Below, piece by piece: positions 40,162 to 48,382 of a stretch of DNA of 64,000 bases (the first letter of the stretch is position 1; every line of letters begins with the position of its first letter). Source of the DNA: Salinibacterium sp. (GTDB lineage: Bacteria > Actinomycetota > Actinomycetes > Actinomycetales > Microbacteriaceae). Below the pieces are notes generated by a model. The model worked only from the letters and a program-made list of their open reading frames with translations, ran no database searches and had not been told where the DNA came from. Both the position numbers and the translations under genes were made by a program. The stretch covers positions 1-64,000 of the forward strand of contig SCSV01000286.1 of the NCBI GenBank assembly GCA_004297555.1. The letters are read 5' to 3'.

Positions 40162-41028
40162 GTGGCCATCAAAGAAATCGACGCGCTCGGCAACGCCAAG
40201 GGCGCACTCGAATCCCACAAGCCCAGCGTGATGCTCTGCCTCTTCTCCTACGGCGGCGTGAAGGGCCAGACGCTCTGGTCGGTGATTCAGGAGCTGCGGT
40301 ACTTCGACAGGCTCGGCGTCAACTTCATCTTCCACTCCGTCGACGACGACGCGCTGATTTCACGTTCGCGAAGCAAAGCTCTGTCAGCTTTCATGGCGAA
40401 CAAGAACCTCGACGTCTGCTTCATGCTCGACCACGACATCGAGTTCGAGGTCGGCGCGGTCTTGAGTACGTGCGTGAAGGCGAAGATGGTGCAGAGCTGC
40501 GTGGCCGGCATCTACTCTGCGCGCGCAATCGGAAGGGGAATGAGTTCTAGACCTCTTGATGAACGCGTGTCCGTGGCTGCGGGCGCAGACACGCTGATTC
40601 CCGCCGAGTACCTGGGTGGCGGGTTCCTCGCGATTCCAAGGCTCGTGGTCGACGAGGTGTTCGAGGTGGGCATGAGTGCGTGGAAGGAGTGCGACAACCA
40701 TCACGTCGAAGAACTCGAGCGCCGTGCGAACATGTCACTCCACGCGAGCCTCTACGCCGGCAGAGCCCCGTCGTACGACTTCTTCCGACCCATCTGTGTG
40801 CCGCGCACCATCGAGACCGCGAAGCTCCGCCCGGACCTGCCAACCGTCGAAGAAGTTCCGTACGAGTATTTGAGCGAGGATTGGGCCTTTAGCGCCAGAT
40901 GCCGCTGGGCCAACCCTTCAAGGCCGCTCTACCTGTGGGCGATGCCGTGGCTGCGCCACTGGGGCGATTTCGGATTTTCAATGTCAACTGCTTTCCTCTC
41001 GGAGGAAGCACCGAAGGTCAAGTTGTGA
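40162..41028 (+). CDS. GT-A glycosyltransferase
   Basis: 288 residues from GTG 40162. GT-A character: SVMLCLFSYGGVKGQTLWSV at the start, CFMLDHDIEFE with DHD at the metal site, YLGGGFLAIPRLV and a late SEDWAFSARCRWA typical of glycosyltransferases that sense acceptor by the C-terminal region. It may modify DNA, virion protein or host glycan. It stands apart from the left-end sugar cluster. Coupled to the HNH gene by GTGA. Confidence 0.78.
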   Translation: MAIKEIDALGNAKGALESHKPSVMLCLFSYGGVKGQTLWSVIQELRYFDRLGVNFIFHSVDDDALISRSRSKALSAFMANKNLDVCFMLDHDIEFEVGAVLSTCVKAKMVQSCVAGIYSARAIGRGMSSRPLDERVSVAAGADTLIPAEYLGGGFLAIPRLVVDEVFEVGMSAWKECDNHHVEELERRANMSLHASLYAGRAPSYDFFRPICVPRTIETAKLRPDLPTVEEVPYEYLSEDWAFSARCRWANPSRPLYLWAMPWLRHWGDFGFSMSTAFLSEEAPKVKL

Positions 41029-41492
41029 CCGTCGAGTGGAGACCGGTCGTTGGATTCGAGGGACGATATGAGGTCTCATCCGACGGGCGTGTTCGAACCG
41101 TGTCGCACGAGTTGAAGCAGTCCGGAACTGGACGTGACTACTTGGCGGTCTCCCTTGGGCATGGGCGAGGACAGGGAAAGGCGATGAAGAAGGTTAGTGT
41201 CCATCGGCTGGTTGCGCTTGCTTTCCACGGCCCTCCGCCGACGCCAAAGCACGAGGTCAATCACAAGGACACGAACAAGAAGAACAACGCAGCGAACAAC
41301 TTGGAGTGGATGACCAAAAGTCAGAACGCCAAACACGCTTACGCCAATGGATGCCGTTCGAAGCCCAGACGGCGCAAGTCACATTGTGCCAATGGACACC
41401 CGCTCACCGACGAGACGACGTACGTCTCTCCTCGAGGGAAACGTTCGTGTCGGGAGTGCAATCGAATCAGAGACGCTGGGAGGATTCGATGA
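41025..41492 (+). CDS. NUMOD4-HNH homing endonuclease
   Basis: 155 residues from GTG 41025, overlapping the GT stop (GTGA). NUMOD4 domain EWRPVVGFEGRYEVSSDGRV at 4-23, then HNH VHRLVALAFHGPPP, HEVNHKD (77-82) and NNLEWMTKSQ. A C-terminal CxxxH ... CRECN may bind zinc. It is a free-standing homing endonuclease that enters between a GT gene and a small gene while keeping both stop-start overlaps. Confidence 0.88.
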   Translation: MTVEWRPVVGFEGRYEVSSDGRVRTVSHELKQSGTGRDYLAVSLGHGRGQGKAMKKVSVHRLVALAFHGPPPTPKHEVNHKDTNKKNNAANNLEWMTKSQNAKHAYANGCRSKPRRRKSHCANGHPLTDETTYVSPRGKRSCRECNRIRDAGRIR

Positions 41493-41668
41493 AGTTCGAC
41501 GAGATGGAGAAGCAGGTGGTGGAGCGGACGTTCAAGATGAACCGGCTCCACATCGCCGCCGTTCTCCTCGGGACGTACACGTTCTCCGACATTGAAATGC
41601 AGCTGGCACTCACGGCAGCAGAGCAGCTGATGAAGGCAAACGATGAGCGAAAGGTCGTGATGCCGTGA
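41489..41668 (+). CDS. 59-aa hypothetical protein
   Basis: From ATG 41489 (ATGA with the HNH stop). Helical (MEKQVVERTFKMNRLHIAAV). Unrecognised. Confidence 0.55.
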   Translation: MKFDEMEKQVVERTFKMNRLHIAAVLLGTYTFSDIEMQLALTAAEQLMKANDERKVVMP

Positions 41669-42222
41669 GGACGCGCTGCACGAAGTGCAACCAGACTTGG
41701 GAGCGGGGCGCGACACTGAACTTGCCCGATGACGCATGTGTCGACGCCACCCTCGACCACCGAATCATCCTACTGTGCGGCGAACTGAACGGTGGAAAGC
41801 TCTCTTGCGACCTGCAAGAGGGACACGGAACGCGACACTCTGGAGTGGACGAGAAGGGTCTCCGCTGGAACTGGGACTCGCCGGTTCTGGCGGTAGCGGC
41901 ACTACCTGTGAGCGCTGCTGCACACGAGCAAAAGGCGGGAACGATTCCGACCGTCGGCCGCGTGGTGCATTACACCAACCTGGGCGACCGCGACGGTCGC
42001 TTCCCTCCCGAAATCCAGGCGGCCATCATCACCAAGGTCGCGATTCGAGACCTCGCAACGCTCGCTGAGAATGGACACGTTCCGAAGGAAGCCGGCTACA
42101 CCGTCTCCCTCCACATCTTCTACGAGATGGGCGACTTCAAGATGAAGGATGTCCCTTTCACCACGGAGCCGGCGGGCAGTGAAGCGGCGCGTGGCAAGTG
42201 GACGTGGCCGGCGAAAGTGTGA
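41665..42222 (+). CDS. phage protein with N-terminal CxxC and conserved C-terminal domain
   Basis: 185 residues from GTG 41665 (GTGA). The N-terminal CTKCNQTW may be a zinc pair. The C-terminal part IPTVGRVVHYTNLGDRDGRF ... AAIITKV ... KWTWP resembles a small domain found widely in phages beside structural or host-takeover genes, function unknown. Confidence 0.66.
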   Translation: MRTRCTKCNQTWERGATLNLPDDACVDATLDHRIILLCGELNGGKLSCDLQEGHGTRHSGVDEKGLRWNWDSPVLAVAALPVSAAAHEQKAGTIPTVGRVVHYTNLGDRDGRFPPEIQAAIITKVAIRDLATLAENGHVPKEAGYTVSLHIFYEMGDFKMKDVPFTTEPAGSEAARGKWTWPAKV

Positions 42223-42225
42223 CCC

Positions 42226-43056
42226 ATGCGCATTCGCCTCTCCAAGTCCATCATCCTGGACCTGATGAGCCCACAGGTGCTCGCGGACGGGTTCCGCGCG
42301 TGGGTCGCAGGTGAGTCCGGTAGCGGTAAGTCATCCGCTGCGATGCTCTTCGCCTCCCAGATTGTGGAGCAGGACGGTCAGGTCATCGTTCTCGACGCCC
42401 ACGGTGAGTACGAGCGGCTCTGGGAGGTGAAGCCCGGGGCAGTGGTGAAACTCGGTTACGGCAGCAAGCCAGTAGACGAATCCTCGGTGGAGTTCTGCAT
42501 GGAGCTGGTGCGCCAGGGCAAGAGCGTTCTCATCGACCTCTCTCACTGGACCGACCTCGAGCCACCGAAACTCGACGCCTTCGTGCTCGACTTCATCCGA
42601 GAGCTGTACAAGTTGAGGCGTGAGTGCCCGCGGCAGACGTTCCTCATCGTCGAGGAAAGCCAAAACTTCATGCCCCAGCAGCAGGAGTCTGGACAGGCGC
42701 AGAACATCAAAGTGTTCCTCGGCATCATGACGGGAGGCCGCAAGTACGGCCTCAACTTCATCTTGTGCAGCCAGCAGCAGTCACTCGTCGATGTTCGCGC
42801 GATTCGCAGCTGCAACGTGCGCGTCTTTCTCAGAATCTCAGATGAGGGAGACTGGAAGAAGGTCCGCGCGTACATGCCCGAGAACCTCTCCATCGGTTTC
42901 AAGGCCGGTGAGAAGAGGAACGACATCACCAAGTTCAAGAGCGGAGAAGCTGTCCTCGTCTGCAGGTGGATTGGAGAGGACAAGCGCGTCCAGCTTGCCC
43001 TGCCGGAAGTAACTCCGAGGCAGCCGCTCATCGAAGCGATGAAGGAGGTCCATTGA
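42226..43056 (+). CDS. HerA/FtsK-like ATPase
   Basis: 276 residues. Walker A AGESGSGKSS (about 28-37), VIVLDAHGEYERLW, and Walker B TFLIVEESQNFMP followed by GRKYGLNFILCSQQ, the layout of HerA-type translocases. It is shorter than the 553-aa relative at 11771 and lacks the C-terminal repeats. Possibly a DNA or protein translocation motor. Confidence 0.8.
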   Translation: MRIRLSKSIILDLMSPQVLADGFRAWVAGESGSGKSSAAMLFASQIVEQDGQVIVLDAHGEYERLWEVKPGAVVKLGYGSKPVDESSVEFCMELVRQGKSVLIDLSHWTDLEPPKLDAFVLDFIRELYKLRRECPRQTFLIVEESQNFMPQQQESGQAQNIKVFLGIMTGGRKYGLNFILCSQQQSLVDVRAIRSCNVRVFLRISDEGDWKKVRAYMPENLSIGFKAGEKRNDITKFKSGEAVLVCRWIGEDKRVQLALPEVTPRQPLIEAMKEVH

Positions 43057-43277
43057 CCGTTCGAATCGTGGTGCACAAGTACGAGGGGAAGAGCCACAAG
43101 AGGTGTCACGCGACCTTTGCGCGCGTGCCGGCCATCGGTGAGTGCATTCGCCTCGGAGAGGAGCGGTTGCGCGTGGAGGACGTGGAGCACCTGACATGTG
43201 GCGTTTACTCACTGGCTTCCGAGCCGATGGCAATCATTTGGGTGTGGCCGGCTGCGCACCGTGACGATGAGGCGTGA
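43053..43277 (+). CDS. 74-aa hypothetical protein, TTG start
   Basis: TTG 43053 overlaps the ATPase stop (TTGA). Beta-rich (LTVRIVVHKYEGKSHKRCHA). Unrecognised. Confidence 0.52.
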   Translation: MTVRIVVHKYEGKSHKRCHATFARVPAIGECIRLGEERLRVEDVEHLTCGVYSLASEPMAIIWVWPAAHRDDEA

Positions 43278-43283
43278 GGACGG

Positions 43284-43634
43284 ATGATGGGACCACGCGC
43301 AGACGACCAAGGAGCTGGACGCGGAGCGCGTCACCATTGCCATGCAGCCGGCTGCAGCCGACATTGCGAACCGGAAAAGCTGATGTGCTTGGCGCACTGG
43401 CGGATGGTCCCGCTCATCATCCAGCGCGCGGTGTACAAGTTCTACCGTCCTGGTCAGTGCGATGACATGAACCCGAGCGAGAACTGGCACAGGGCGGCTG
43501 ACGCGGCCATCGCCGCAGTCGCCTTGTTGGAAGGGAAGCCGGTGCGCAAGAAGATGCTGAAGGAGCTGCTCGACGTTCCCGTCAATCGGTTGCCACTGCC
43601 GCTCGTGGCCAAGCTCACCAAGTTGAGGAGCTAG
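43284..43634 (+). CDS. small zinc-finger phage protein
   Basis: 116 residues (ATG 43284 or 43287). CHAAGCSRHCEPEKLMCLAH followed by W..VP and QRAVYKFYRPGQ is a recurrent small phage zinc protein pattern. Function unknown. Confidence 0.66.
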   Translation: MMGPRADDQGAGRGARHHCHAAGCSRHCEPEKLMCLAHWRMVPLIIQRAVYKFYRPGQCDDMNPSENWHRAADAAIAAVALLEGKPVRKKMLKELLDVPVNRLPLPLVAKLTKLRS

Positions 43635-43636
43635 CA

Positions 43637-43909
43637 ATGCACGACGTCGTCTTGCAGACGTGGAAGTGCCCGCTGTGCAGTGCCGGCGATGGCGAGTTCG
43701 GTGAGGGTCCGTACCGCTTCCGCCTACCGTATCCGATTCGACGGCGCGGCAAGTCCATCAGCTTTGCCGCTCAGAAGCGGGCGCGAAAGCCGTGGAAGTG
43801 TACCCGATGCAAGAACAAGTTCGAGCTGCCAGTGTTGGGGGCGCCATTGAAGGTGAGGCGTACGGAGATGAGGGACGAGTCGATGTTCTCCACACTCGTC
43901 ATCGATTGA
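43637..43909 (+). CDS. zinc-ribbon protein
   Basis: 90 residues; CPLCSAGDG and CTRCKNKFELP form a four-Cys zinc ribbon, with a basic linker. Unrecognised. Confidence 0.6.
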   Translation: MHDVVLQTWKCPLCSAGDGEFGEGPYRFRLPYPIRRRGKSISFAAQKRARKPWKCTRCKNKFELPVLGAPLKVRRTEMRDESMFSTLVID

Positions 43910-44229
43910 TGAGCTGCTTCGTAGTCACCGAGTGGAACTGCAAGCTGTACGAGGACTACGACGCAAACGTCGTTGGCGTCTTCCACGGACTGGGGGAGGC
44001 CGAGAAGTTCGTCAAGGAGCAGCCGAAGCTCATCGACGACAAGTTCCTGTCGCGTCGCGAGCGTGAGCGCAATGAGCAAGAGCGCTGGGCCCGGTTTTAC
44101 GTCGAAGAGTTCGACGGTCCGCGTTGCCTCATGGTCTACCGAGCGAAGCGCGAGGACGGCGCGCTCTATCGGGATAGGAATTACGTACCGCCGAAGGACC
44201 TCGGTCTCGAGACTGCCGCCAAGGAGTAG
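43909..44229 (+). CDS. hypothetical protein
   Basis: 106 residues from ATG 43909 (TGATG). Contains VVTEWNCKLYEDYDANVVGV and a charged helical middle (LSRRERERNEQERWARFYV). No family recognised. Confidence 0.57.
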   Translation: MSCFVVTEWNCKLYEDYDANVVGVFHGLGEAEKFVKEQPKLIDDKFLSRRERERNEQERWARFYVEEFDGPRCLMVYRAKREDGALYRDRNYVPPKDLGLETAAKE

Positions 44230-44232
44230 GCC

Positions 44233-44871
44233 GTGGGCATTGGTGGCCGGAAGCCAAAACGCTCACTGACCACCGCACAGTGGGAAACCATCTACCGCCT
44301 CGTCAAATCCGGCCGCACGCAAGTCGAGCTGGCCGCGCGCTACGGCATCGAACAGGGAACCATCAGTCACTACATTCGAAGACGCGAAGGTCGACTGTCG
44401 AAATCGGACCGAGAGAGAAACGTCACTAAACAAGTGGACTGTGTCGCGTGCGGCGACATGTTTTCTTCGAAGCACGGAGGAATCGGGGCGGAACTGTGTT
44501 GGAAGTGCAATCAGAAACTATGTCGTGACTTCCCGCGTTCTCGCGAGGGTGACCTCCTTCGGGACGTGAGAAAGTGGGCGGCCAAGCATAAGGCAGATGA
44601 CGAGCAAGCACGCCGCGAGGTGCAACTCCTCTACGGCATGTTCGAATATCGAGAGTTGCCCATCAGACGTGTGACCGAATTGCCGAAGGACAACCTCCCA
44701 TTGCGAGTTCCAGGACGGAAGTCTCAGTGGCCCATCGACCAGTACTTCGCTGAAATCGAACGTCTCGTGCTGGGTGAGCAGTCTCTGGAGTTTCTACAGC
44801 GCCGTAGGGACCAGGAAGCTCGGGTAGTAGTAAGCCGACCAGACCGACCACGGCGACGGACAAGATATTGA
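44233..44871 (+). CDS. HTH DNA-binding protein with zinc finger
   Basis: 212 residues, GTG start at 44233. The N-terminal helix-turn-helix (TTAQWETIYRLVKSGRTQVE then ELAARYGIEQGTISHYIRR) resembles resolvase/transposase-type HTHs. CVACGDMFSS ... CWKCN forms a zinc site. A charged C-terminus follows. Likely a regulator or a homing-related DNA-binding protein. Confidence 0.65.
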   Translation: MGIGGRKPKRSLTTAQWETIYRLVKSGRTQVELAARYGIEQGTISHYIRRREGRLSKSDRERNVTKQVDCVACGDMFSSKHGGIGAELCWKCNQKLCRDFPRSREGDLLRDVRKWAAKHKADDEQARREVQLLYGMFEYRELPIRRVTELPKDNLPLRVPGRKSQWPIDQYFAEIERLVLGEQSLEFLQRRRDQEARVVVSRPDRPRRRTRY

Positions 44872-44902
44872 CGCGCCATTCAGTCTCGTACATCGTCAGT
44901 TG

Positions 44903-45319
44903 ATGCTGACCATCGCACTCGTGGCACTCGCACAGCTCGATGGCGGCAGTGCCATCGAGTCGGATGCTGGGCAGGCCTCGACGCTCACTGAGCTGTACGG
45001 CAGCTGTCCCGAGGTCGAGTTCGCCGACGGCGGACATGCGGAGTACGCGTTCCCGGTGAAGCGAACCGGCTCCTTTATCGAGGAGCTGCCACCGGATGCG
45101 GGTGCGAGTGCGGATTACGTGCTCCCCTTCCCTCGAGCCCAGCGCACCAGCTGCAGGCTCGCCGCGTGTGAGGCGCGCGTGGTCGAGCTGGACTCGTGGG
45201 GAAACGGACTGCAGTTGCCTTGGTGGGCAGCGCTGTCCATCGCCGTCACTTCAGCTGCGCTTGGTGTCTTGGGCACGTACGAGCTGTGCGTCCACGTTCC
45301 AATTTGTGGTGGACGCTAG
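44903..45319 (+). CDS. exported/membrane protein
   Basis: 138 residues. N-terminal hydrophobic start (MLTIALVALAQLDGGSA) may be a signal peptide; a C-terminal membrane segment PWWAALSIAVTSAALGVLGT is clear. It precedes the holin-like gene in convergent orientation, so a lysis or spanin-like role is conceivable but unproven. Confidence 0.58.
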   Translation: MLTIALVALAQLDGGSAIESDAGQASTLTELYGSCPEVEFADGGHAEYAFPVKRTGSFIEELPPDAGASADYVLPFPRAQRTSCRLAACEARVVELDSWGNGLQLPWWAALSIAVTSAALGVLGTYELCVHVPICGGR

Positions 45320-45322
45320 CTG

Positions 45323-45916
45323 CTAGCTGTTCAACTGCTTGCCCGGGTCCACAGCAGCTGCCACACCAGCAGCGACCGCGTTCCCCGCGCTCGGCAGCTT
45401 CGCCTTGCCGTAGTGCTCCATCGCGTCCTTCACCGCGCCCCAGATGCCGGCGGCCGAGAGGCTCACCGACAGCACCGTGCGCACCAGCTCGAAGTCGATG
45501 GCCTTGCCCGCGAGCAGCGCAGTGCCGAAACCGCCGGCCATCGCGGTGCACGTGTTCAGCACCCAGCCACCGAGCTTCGTGTCGTAGAGGAAGATGAGCG
45601 GCTTGTCGGCGAACGAGTCGTCGGGCAGGAAGTCGTGCAGCTTCTTTCCGAACGCGCGAAACACGGCGACGAACAGAACCAGTACCGCGGCTGCAAGCGC
45701 GCCCCAGTTCTTCTTCTCCACCGCGTCGAAGATGATGCGCAGGTACACGGTCGGGTCGTCGAGTGAGCTGACGACGGCGGCGGGCTCCGCAGCGAACGCG
45801 ATGCCAGCGGCGAACAGGATGAGCGCGATGGCAAGCGTGGTGAGCAGTCGAAGACTGAGCATCAAGCTCGCATGGAGAAAAGGTGTCTTCTTGAAAGAGT
45901 GCAGGAGGTTTTTCAT
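45323..45916 (-). CDS. holin-like multi-TM protein
   Basis: 197 residues. The first hydrophobic segment LRLLTTLAIALILFAAGIAF may be a signal anchor, followed by further hydrophobic stretches (WGALAAAVLVLFVAVFRAFG, VLNTCTAMAGGFGTALLAG) and a charged end. Size and topology are those of a phage holin. Next to a membrane metallopeptidase. Internal ATG at residue 19 is an alternative start. Not a confident family match. Confidence 0.55.
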   Translation of the reverse strand: MKNLLHSFKKTPFLHASLMLSLRLLTTLAIALILFAAGIAFAAEPAAVVSSLDDPTVYLRIIFDAVEKKNWGALAAAVLVLFVAVFRAFGKKLHDFLPDDSFADKPLIFLYDTKLGGWVLNTCTAMAGGFGTALLAGKAIDFELVRTVLSVSLSAAGIWGAVKDAMEHYGKAKLPSAGNAVAAGVAAAVDPGKQLNS

Positions 45917-45995
45917 GGTGGTAGAAGTGTCACTCGGAAAGTTCCAAACGCCGAAATTTCCCCTCTGTCACCCCGACACCTTAAGGCACCTGCAC
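45917..45995. promoter_or_regulatory. divergent promoter region with TGTCAC sites
   Basis: 79 bp between the holin-like and metallopeptidase genes. It has TGTCAC TCGGAAA GTTCCA at 45928-45946, a one-mismatch member of the dyad family, and a second TGTCAC half-site near 45976. CACCTTAAGG precedes the plus-strand start. Confidence 0.5.
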
Positions 45996-46523
45996 ATGCC
46001 CACCATCGAACGCGAATCCGGCCTGAACCTCCCCAACGTAATGACGCCAGGAGCTTGGGTCATCGTGGCTGTTGTTCTCACCGCGATTGCCCTTGGGGTT
46101 GGTGCCATGGTGTGGCAGCTGTGGTCTTCGCGGGTGAAGTGGCAGCCGCTCGGTTTCATGGGCGTGCAGTACTTTGCCGTGAACGGGTGCGTGAGCGCCG
46201 AACGATTGACGGCCGCAGTGGACAAGGCCCGCGCGTTTCTCATCCTCACTGGAAAGTGGAGCACGGCGCAGACCGACAAGGCCCTCGGTGGCTTCAACAT
46301 CTACGTGTTCGACCACGAGACCGAGGCCGGGAAGCCGGGCATCAGTGGCTCTCAGCTGGGCAACGTCGTCAACGTGAACCGGAGGCTCACCACTCTGTGC
46401 CACGAGATGGGGCACCTTCTGCAGGAGCGCATCGAAGGCATCGTGGACCACAATCACGTGCGCTGGGAGACCGATGGGTTCGTCAAGGCCGAGCGTGCGT
46501 ACTCCGACTGGTTGAACGGGTGA
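45996..46523 (+). CDS. membrane-anchored zinc metallopeptidase
   Basis: 175 residues with one N-terminal membrane segment (GAWVIVAVVLTAIALGVGAM) and an HExxH-type site TLCHEMGHLLQE (136-140), with DHNH further on as possible third ligand. A gluzincin/metzincin-like protease; could act in lysis or virion processing. AAGG is 8 nt upstream of the start. Confidence 0.7.
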   Translation: MPTIERESGLNLPNVMTPGAWVIVAVVLTAIALGVGAMVWQLWSSRVKWQPLGFMGVQYFAVNGCVSAERLTAAVDKARAFLILTGKWSTAQTDKALGGFNIYVFDHETEAGKPGISGSQLGNVVNVNRRLTTLCHEMGHLLQERIEGIVDHNHVRWETDGFVKAERAYSDWLNG

Positions 46524-46756
46524 AGTACCACCGCACCGACATTGTCGAGGCCGCCATCAAGCGCTTCGGCAAGCGAAAGAAACTGGCCCTGGAAGAGGTC
46601 GGAGGTCTCTTTCGCGTCCGTTCGGTTGGAGGGCCGATGCGCGAGGTCGTCATCGACAGTGTACGGCATCTGATTGAACGCGACGTTGTCACCTATGCCG
46701 GGCCCTTCAATTCGCTTGCGGAATGCGCGCAGTTCTTCGGTGTGAAGAAGCGCTAG
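46520..46756 (+). CDS. 78-aa winged-helix-like protein
   Basis: GTG 46520 overlaps the peptidase stop (GTGA). KYHRTDIVEAAIKRFGKRKK then LFRVRSVGGPMREVVIDSVR resembles a small winged-helix domain. Function unknown. Confidence 0.55.
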   Translation: MKYHRTDIVEAAIKRFGKRKKLALEEVGGLFRVRSVGGPMREVVIDSVRHLIERDVVTYAGPFNSLAECAQFFGVKKR

Positions 46757-46757
46757 C

Positions 46758-46776
46758 TGTCACATTTCGCGTGACA
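46758..46776 (+). promoter_or_regulatory. perfect TGTCAC-N7-GTGACA dyad
   Basis: TGTCAC ATTTCGC GTGACA in the 56-bp gap before the Gfo/Idh-type gene. Its right half GTGACA is followed after 18 nt by TAGTTC, so it may double as a -35/-10 pair with the GTG start 12 nt later and no ribosome site. Confidence 0.55.
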
Positions 46777-46812
46777 GGTGCGACGTGCTCGTGCTAGTTC
46801 TTCGAATCTCAC

Positions 46813-47679
46813 GTGCCTACCAGACCCCTACTCATCGGACGCGGTCCATGGGCCCAGAAGCTCTGTGCGGCTCTCCCTCCAGGTGTACAGCCAACCATCG
46901 ACGGTCACATCACGTGCAAGGAGAGCATCCGCGAGGCTCGAGTCCGCGGAAACGACTGCATCATCATCGCTACGAGCGCGAACTCGCACTACGAGCTGTT
47001 GATGCTCGCACTGGAGCAGAAGCTGCCGGTGTTTTGTGAGAAGCCGATGGTGCTGAGGGTGCGTGATGCAGAACGGGTGGAGAAGGCCTGGGATGCGGCT
47101 GACCGACCTCCGTTCCTATGCGATTTCGTCCACCTCTGGTCGCATGGTTTCGAGTACGCGTGGCGGCGATTCACCGCACAAGGTGGACTGATGAATGTGG
47201 GAGGTGAGTTGAGGCCCACGCCGAAGTTCACTGCCGAATTCAGCGGCCCGGTGAGAAGAAAGGACGCGCACCCGGTCTGGGACTATGGATGTCATGCCAT
47301 CGCGATGGCACTGATGCTCGGCTACGACTGCCGTGGGCTGGCACTCTCCAGTGGTCCCGGTGACCGATGGCTTCTTGAGAACGAGCACGTCGAGGTCATC
47401 GTCAACACCAACTCCGATGCGGAGAAACGAGCCTGCGTGAAATTGGAGAAGGTGTTCCTCTACGATGGAGAGACCTGGGACTTCTACCGGGCCACCGGTC
47501 GAGACCAACCGTTCAAGAACTCCGACGCACCACCATTGCAGCGCGCTCTCACGTGGTTCTTGAGCCCCAACAGGGACGTGTGGCGTGTCCACCCACGTTC
47601 ACGTGTCGGCCTGTGGCTCCCGGTGCAGGTCACCCGCGTACTCGAGTCCATCTGCAGCCCAGAATCGCCATTCAAGTGA
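46813..47679 (+). CDS. Gfo/Idh/MocA-family oxidoreductase
   Basis: 288 residues, GTG start. A Rossmann start LLIGRGPWAQKLC replaces the canonical GxGxxG partly; CIIIATSANSHYELLMLALE, FCEKPMVL (EKP motif) and DYGCHAIAMA (the catalytic His region) define the family. Such enzymes oxidise or epimerise nucleotide sugars and polyols using NAD(P). It fits with the cupin, methyltransferase and epimerase genes at 49.5-52.7 kb. Confidence 0.83.
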   Translation: MPTRPLLIGRGPWAQKLCAALPPGVQPTIDGHITCKESIREARVRGNDCIIIATSANSHYELLMLALEQKLPVFCEKPMVLRVRDAERVEKAWDAADRPPFLCDFVHLWSHGFEYAWRRFTAQGGLMNVGGELRPTPKFTAEFSGPVRRKDAHPVWDYGCHAIAMALMLGYDCRGLALSSGPGDRWLLENEHVEVIVNTNSDAEKRACVKLEKVFLYDGETWDFYRATGRDQPFKNSDAPPLQRALTWFLSPNRDVWRVHPRSRVGLWLPVQVTRVLESICSPESPFK

Positions 47680-47725
47680 GGAGGAGAACGTTCGGAACGA
47701 GTGCGGTCATCTGAGGCAGGTCCAT
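47672..47725 (-). CDS. candidate 17-aa mini-ORF inside the hairpin loop
   Basis: Minus-strand ATG at 47725 with GAAAGGAGGTG upstream, reading MDLPQMTALVPNVLLLT and stopping inside the oxidoreductase 3' end. Its 3' half runs through one arm of the inverted repeat, so translation would open the hairpin, as in leader-peptide control. No downstream minus-strand gene is visible, so it may be chance. Confidence 0.28.
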   Translation of the reverse strand: MDLPQMTALVPNVLLLT

Positions 47726-47773
47726 GGGCACCTCCTTTCGTTGTGAGCCCGCTCAGCACTCGTTCCGAACGTT
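47687..47773. repeat. perfect 18-bp inverted repeat with 51-nt loop
   Basis: AACGTTCGGAACGAGTGC (47687-47704) and its exact complement at 47756-47773. The loop carries, on the minus strand, a strong AAAGGAGGTG ribosome site followed by ATG. The repeat lies 8 bp after the oxidoreductase stop. No T-tract follows, so it is not a normal terminator. Confidence 0.85.
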
Positions 47774-47801
47774 GTCTTCGTCAGTGGTGAAGGAGGAAAG
47801 C

Positions 47802-48035
47802 GTGGGACGTCGTTCGCACGGACAGCGCATCACCCAGACGCAGCGTCGAGTGCTCGCGGAGAAGCTGCGCGAGTTGCTGATGCGAGAACCGAACCTCTCG
47901 CGCGACGAGCTGGTGAAGCGAACCGGTGCGCCGTTCGACATGTGCAACTTCATGAAGCGCCGGATGAAGGAAGAGCGCGAAGCGTTCGAGCGAGCGCGTG
48001 GTGAGAACCCATTGATGGAAGCTGGACACGCATGA
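47802..48035 (+). CDS. small HTH-like protein
   Basis: 77 residues from GTG 47802, preceded by AAGGAGG; the track start at 47724 lies in the hairpin loop. RRVLAEKLRELLMREPNLSR then DELVKRTGAPFDMCNFMKRR is a helix-turn-helix-like pattern. Function unknown. Confidence 0.62.
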   Translation: MGRRSHGQRITQTQRRVLAEKLRELLMREPNLSRDELVKRTGAPFDMCNFMKRRMKEEREAFERARGENPLMEAGHA

Positions 48036-48382
48036 AGACCCGCGTCGTCAACATCCGTGCCAGCAAGTACGACGTTTACGTCGGCCGCGCCGGCAAGGGG
48101 CAGAAAGGCACGCACGGGAACCCGTATCTGGTGAGCCCGTCGCAGCCCCGCGGGTCCACGGTGAACACGCTCTACCGGAACCACTTCAAGTTCAAGGTGG
48201 AGAACGACAAGGCCTATCGCGCTGAGGTCGAGAAGCTCGTGGAGCTGAAGCGGAAACAGAACGGAGAGCTGACCCTCGGATGCTTCTGCGCAGAAGGCAC
48301 CGCGGTGCTCACCGCCGGCTCTCCACCGTACGTCTGCCACGGGCAGGTCATCGCGGAGTACATCGACGAGAGGTGCCCATGA
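48032..48382 (+). CDS. DUF4326 protein
   Basis: 116 residues. VVNIRASKYDVYVGRAGKG, THGNPYLV and GCFCAEG with VCHGQVIAEYI match DUF4326, a short family common in phages with an unknown, possibly nucleotide- or DNA-related, role. ATGA overlaps on both sides. Confidence 0.82.
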   Translation: MKTRVVNIRASKYDVYVGRAGKGQKGTHGNPYLVSPSQPRGSTVNTLYRNHFKFKVENDKAYRAEVEKLVELKRKQNGELTLGCFCAEGTAVLTAGSPPYVCHGQVIAEYIDERCP

